From the NCBI GenBank assembly GCA_016722075.1, contig JADKGW010000001.1, forward strand, positions 124,001-188,000: a stretch of 64,000 nt of DNA, in the 5' to 3' direction. Positions within the stretch are counted from its first letter, which is position 1. Every line of letters begins with the position of its first letter. Positions 62,487 to 64,000 of the stretch are shown here, piece by piece. Source of the stretch: Candidatus Kouleothrix ribensis (GTDB lineage Bacteria > Chloroflexota > Chloroflexia > Chloroflexales > Roseiflexaceae). A model generated the notes under the pieces. It made no database searches. It worked only from the letters and a program-made list of their open reading frames with translations, and had not been told where the DNA came from. Made by a program: the position numbers and the translations under genes.

Positions 62487-63989
62487 ATGCGCGCACCAAC
62501 AATCGCGGCGATCGATGCCGCAGAACCGCTTGTGCTGGCGATCGACATCGGCACGTCCTCGGCGCGGGTTGTGCTCTACGACGGGCGCGGCCGCGCGATC
62601 GACGGCGTTGTGGCGCAGGAGCGCTATGCGATCGGTGCGCGCGCCGATGGCGCAGCCGAAGACGACCCCGACGCGGCGATTGCGCGCGTGGCGCGCTGCA
62701 TAGACGCGGCACTGGGCCTGGCCGGGCCGCTGGCCAGCCGGATCAGCGCGGTCGCGGTCGATACGCTGGTTACCACTACCATGGCGATCGACGCGGTGGG
62801 CCGGCCGCTGACGCCGCTGATCACCTATGCCGACACGCGTAACGCCGCTGATGCCGATGATCTGCGGCGCACGCTCGACGAGAGCGCCATCCACGATCGC
62901 ACCGGCTGCCTGCTGCGCACCAGCTACTGGCCGGCGCGGCTGGCATGGTTCCGCCGCACCCAGCCGGCGCTCTGGCGCATGGCGGCGCGCTGGATGACCC
63001 TGGGCGAGTACCTGGAGCTGCAGCTGTTCGGCACCTGCCGCGCCAGCTACTCAGTGGCCTCGTGGAGCGGCCTGCTCGATCGCCGGCGGCTCGATTGGGA
63101 CGCGCCGCTGCTCGATCTACTCGGCCTCCGACCCGATCAGCTCTCGCCGCTGGTCGATGCCGGCGCGCCGCTCAGCGGCCTGGCCGGCGCCTATGCCAAT
63201 CGCTGGCCCACACTGCGCGATCTGCCCTGGTTCCCGGCGATCGGCGATGGTGCGGCGGCGAATATCGGCAGCGGCTGCACCAGCCACAGCCGGATCGCGC
63301 TGACGCTGGGGACGACCGGCGCCATGCGTGCGGTGCTGGAGGACGTGCCGGAGGTGCCGCCGGGCCTGTGGTGCTACCGCGTCGATCGGCAGCACGCGCT
63401 GCTGGGTGGCGCGACCAGCGAAGGCGGCAATGTCTACGCCTGGCTGCGCCAGACCATGCGCCTGGGCACGCCGGCCGAGCTTGAAGCGGCACTCGCGGCA
63501 TGCCCGCCCGATGGCCACGGCCTGACCGTGCTGCCATTTCTTGCCGGCGAGCGCAGCCCCGGCTGGGCCGGCAACGTGCCGGCCACGATCCATGGGCTGA
63601 CGCTGGCCACGGCGCCTATCGATATACTGCGCGCCAGCCTCGAGGCGGTGGCCTACCGCTTCGCAGTGATCGAGCAGCGCATCTGTGGCCGCGCCGAGTG
63701 CCCCCACCGCCTGATCGCCAGCGGCGGGGCGCTGCTTGGCTCGCCGGCCTGGATTCAGATCTTTGCCGATGTGCTTGGGCGGCCGGTGGCTGTGTCGGCC
63801 GAGCCAGAGGCGACCAGCCGCGGCGCGGCTGTGCTGGCACTGCACGCGCTCGGCGCGCTCCCATCGCTCGAGGCTGCCCATATGGCTGAGGAACAGGTGT
63901 ACCAGCCGGATCGCACACGCCACGCGATCTACCAGGCCGCAATCGCGCGCCAGGCGTGGCTGTACGGCCAGCTGATCGCCGTGCGCTAG
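62487..63989 (+). CDS. FGGY-family carbohydrate kinase, gluconokinase-like
   Basis: A 500-residue FGGY kinase. The phosphate-binding loop is AIDIGTSSARVVLYDGRG (about residues 17-34), then TYADTRN, a central GDGAAANIGSG and LTLGTTGAMR, and the C-terminal ASGGALLGSPAWIQIFADVLGRPV. Among FGGY members the pattern fits gluconokinase, supported by 6-phosphogluconate dehydrogenase 22 bp upstream. GGGAGGG lies 7 bp before the ATG at 62487; a longer frame overlaps the previous gene and is rejected. The gene ends 11 bp before the window edge. Confidence 0.9.
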   Translation: MRAPTIAAIDAAEPLVLAIDIGTSSARVVLYDGRGRAIDGVVAQERYAIGARADGAAEDDPDAAIARVARCIDAALGLAGPLASRISAVAVDTLVTTTMAIDAVGRPLTPLITYADTRNAADADDLRRTLDESAIHDRTGCLLRTSYWPARLAWFRRTQPALWRMAARWMTLGEYLELQLFGTCRASYSVASWSGLLDRRRLDWDAPLLDLLGLRPDQLSPLVDAGAPLSGLAGAYANRWPTLRDLPWFPAIGDGAAANIGSGCTSHSRIALTLGTTGAMRAVLEDVPEVPPGLWCYRVDRQHALLGGATSEGGNVYAWLRQTMRLGTPAELEAALAACPPDGHGLTVLPFLAGERSPGWAGNVPATIHGLTLATAPIDILRASLEAVAYRFAVIEQRICGRAECPHRLIASGGALLGSPAWIQIFADVLGRPVAVSAEPEATSRGAAVLALHALGALPSLEAAHMAEEQVYQPDRTRHAIYQAAIARQAWLYGQLIAVR

Positions 63990-64000
63990 GCAGTGCTTCG

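Overview
The window is high-GC DNA with strong G/C bias at third codon positions. Lipoprotein signals, an oligopeptide/sugar-type ABC importer, many sugar-acid enzymes, DUF5107-TPR and 7TM-histidine-kinase families, and many intergenic minisatellites suggest a member of the Chloroflexota, probably class Chloroflexia. That placement is inferred from gene content and style; no rRNA or tRNA gene is visible to anchor it.

Layout. (1) 1-3.7 kb, plus strand: the tail of a glycine-rich DUF2207-like membrane protein, a small membrane protein with a zinc ribbon, an SPFH/band-7 protein with a SHOCT-like tail, and an orphan D12-class adenine methyltransferase. (2) 3.7-12.5 kb, minus strand: glutamate formimidoyltransferase, a galactonate-dehydratase-like enolase-superfamily enzyme, a uronate-dehydrogenase-like SDR, their likely FCD/GntR regulator, a secreted glucose/sorbosone-dehydrogenase-like lipoprotein and a large DUF5107-TPR protein. 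(3) 12.7-30.7 kb, plus strand: a sugar-acid uptake and catabolism locus. It holds a Dpp/Opp-type ABC transporter whose binding-protein gene is frameshifted by a 74-bp partial duplication, a DapA-family aldolase/dehydratase, an aldose-epimerase-like protein, three more enolase-superfamily enzymes (one RspA/ManD-like), two SDRs, a GntR-LacI hybrid regulator, a UxuA-like mannonate dehydratase and an RraA-family lyase. (4) 30.9-55 kb, mixed housekeeping and regulatory genes: TfoX-like protein, cardiolipin-synthase-like phospholipase D, a beta-CASP metallo-hydrolase with a duplicated C-terminal module, a secreted alginate-lyase-like protein, protoporphyrinogen oxidase next to a radical SAM/SPASM protein, a five-gene minus-strand run (STAS membrane protein, SDR, Gfo/Idh/MocA, DUF302, OsmC), a hybrid-sensor histidine kinase, an XRE/NB-ARC regulator, a P-type cation ATPase and an MFS transporter. 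(5) 55.1-64 kb, plus strand: a beta-glucuronide/glucuronate locus with beta-glucuronidase, glucuronate isomerase, a fructuronate-reductase-like SDR, a LarA-type nickel racemase homologue, a short 6-phosphogluconate dehydrogenase and a gluconokinase-type FGGY kinase.

Taken together, regions 2, 3 and 5 describe import of sugar acids or oligosaccharides, release of glucuronate, isomerisation to fructuronate, reduction to mannonate, dehydration to 2-keto-3-deoxygluconate (two unrelated candidate mannonate dehydratases) and aldol cleavage, with a gluconate/6-phosphogluconate side branch. The roles of individual enolase-superfamily members are uncertain.

The intergenic DNA is unusually rich in repeats: a composite GA-rich/CT-rich minisatellite at two loci (one has tandemly copied the end of the upstream gene), seven 27-bp direct repeats, a CGCACGA/CAACCTGC composite at several loci, a dispersed CTGCCG-AGG-TAAA element at three loci, and many long perfect hairpins. 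The most suggestive regulatory signal is a 43-bp composite motif shared by the promoter regions of the P-type ATPase and the MFS transporter.
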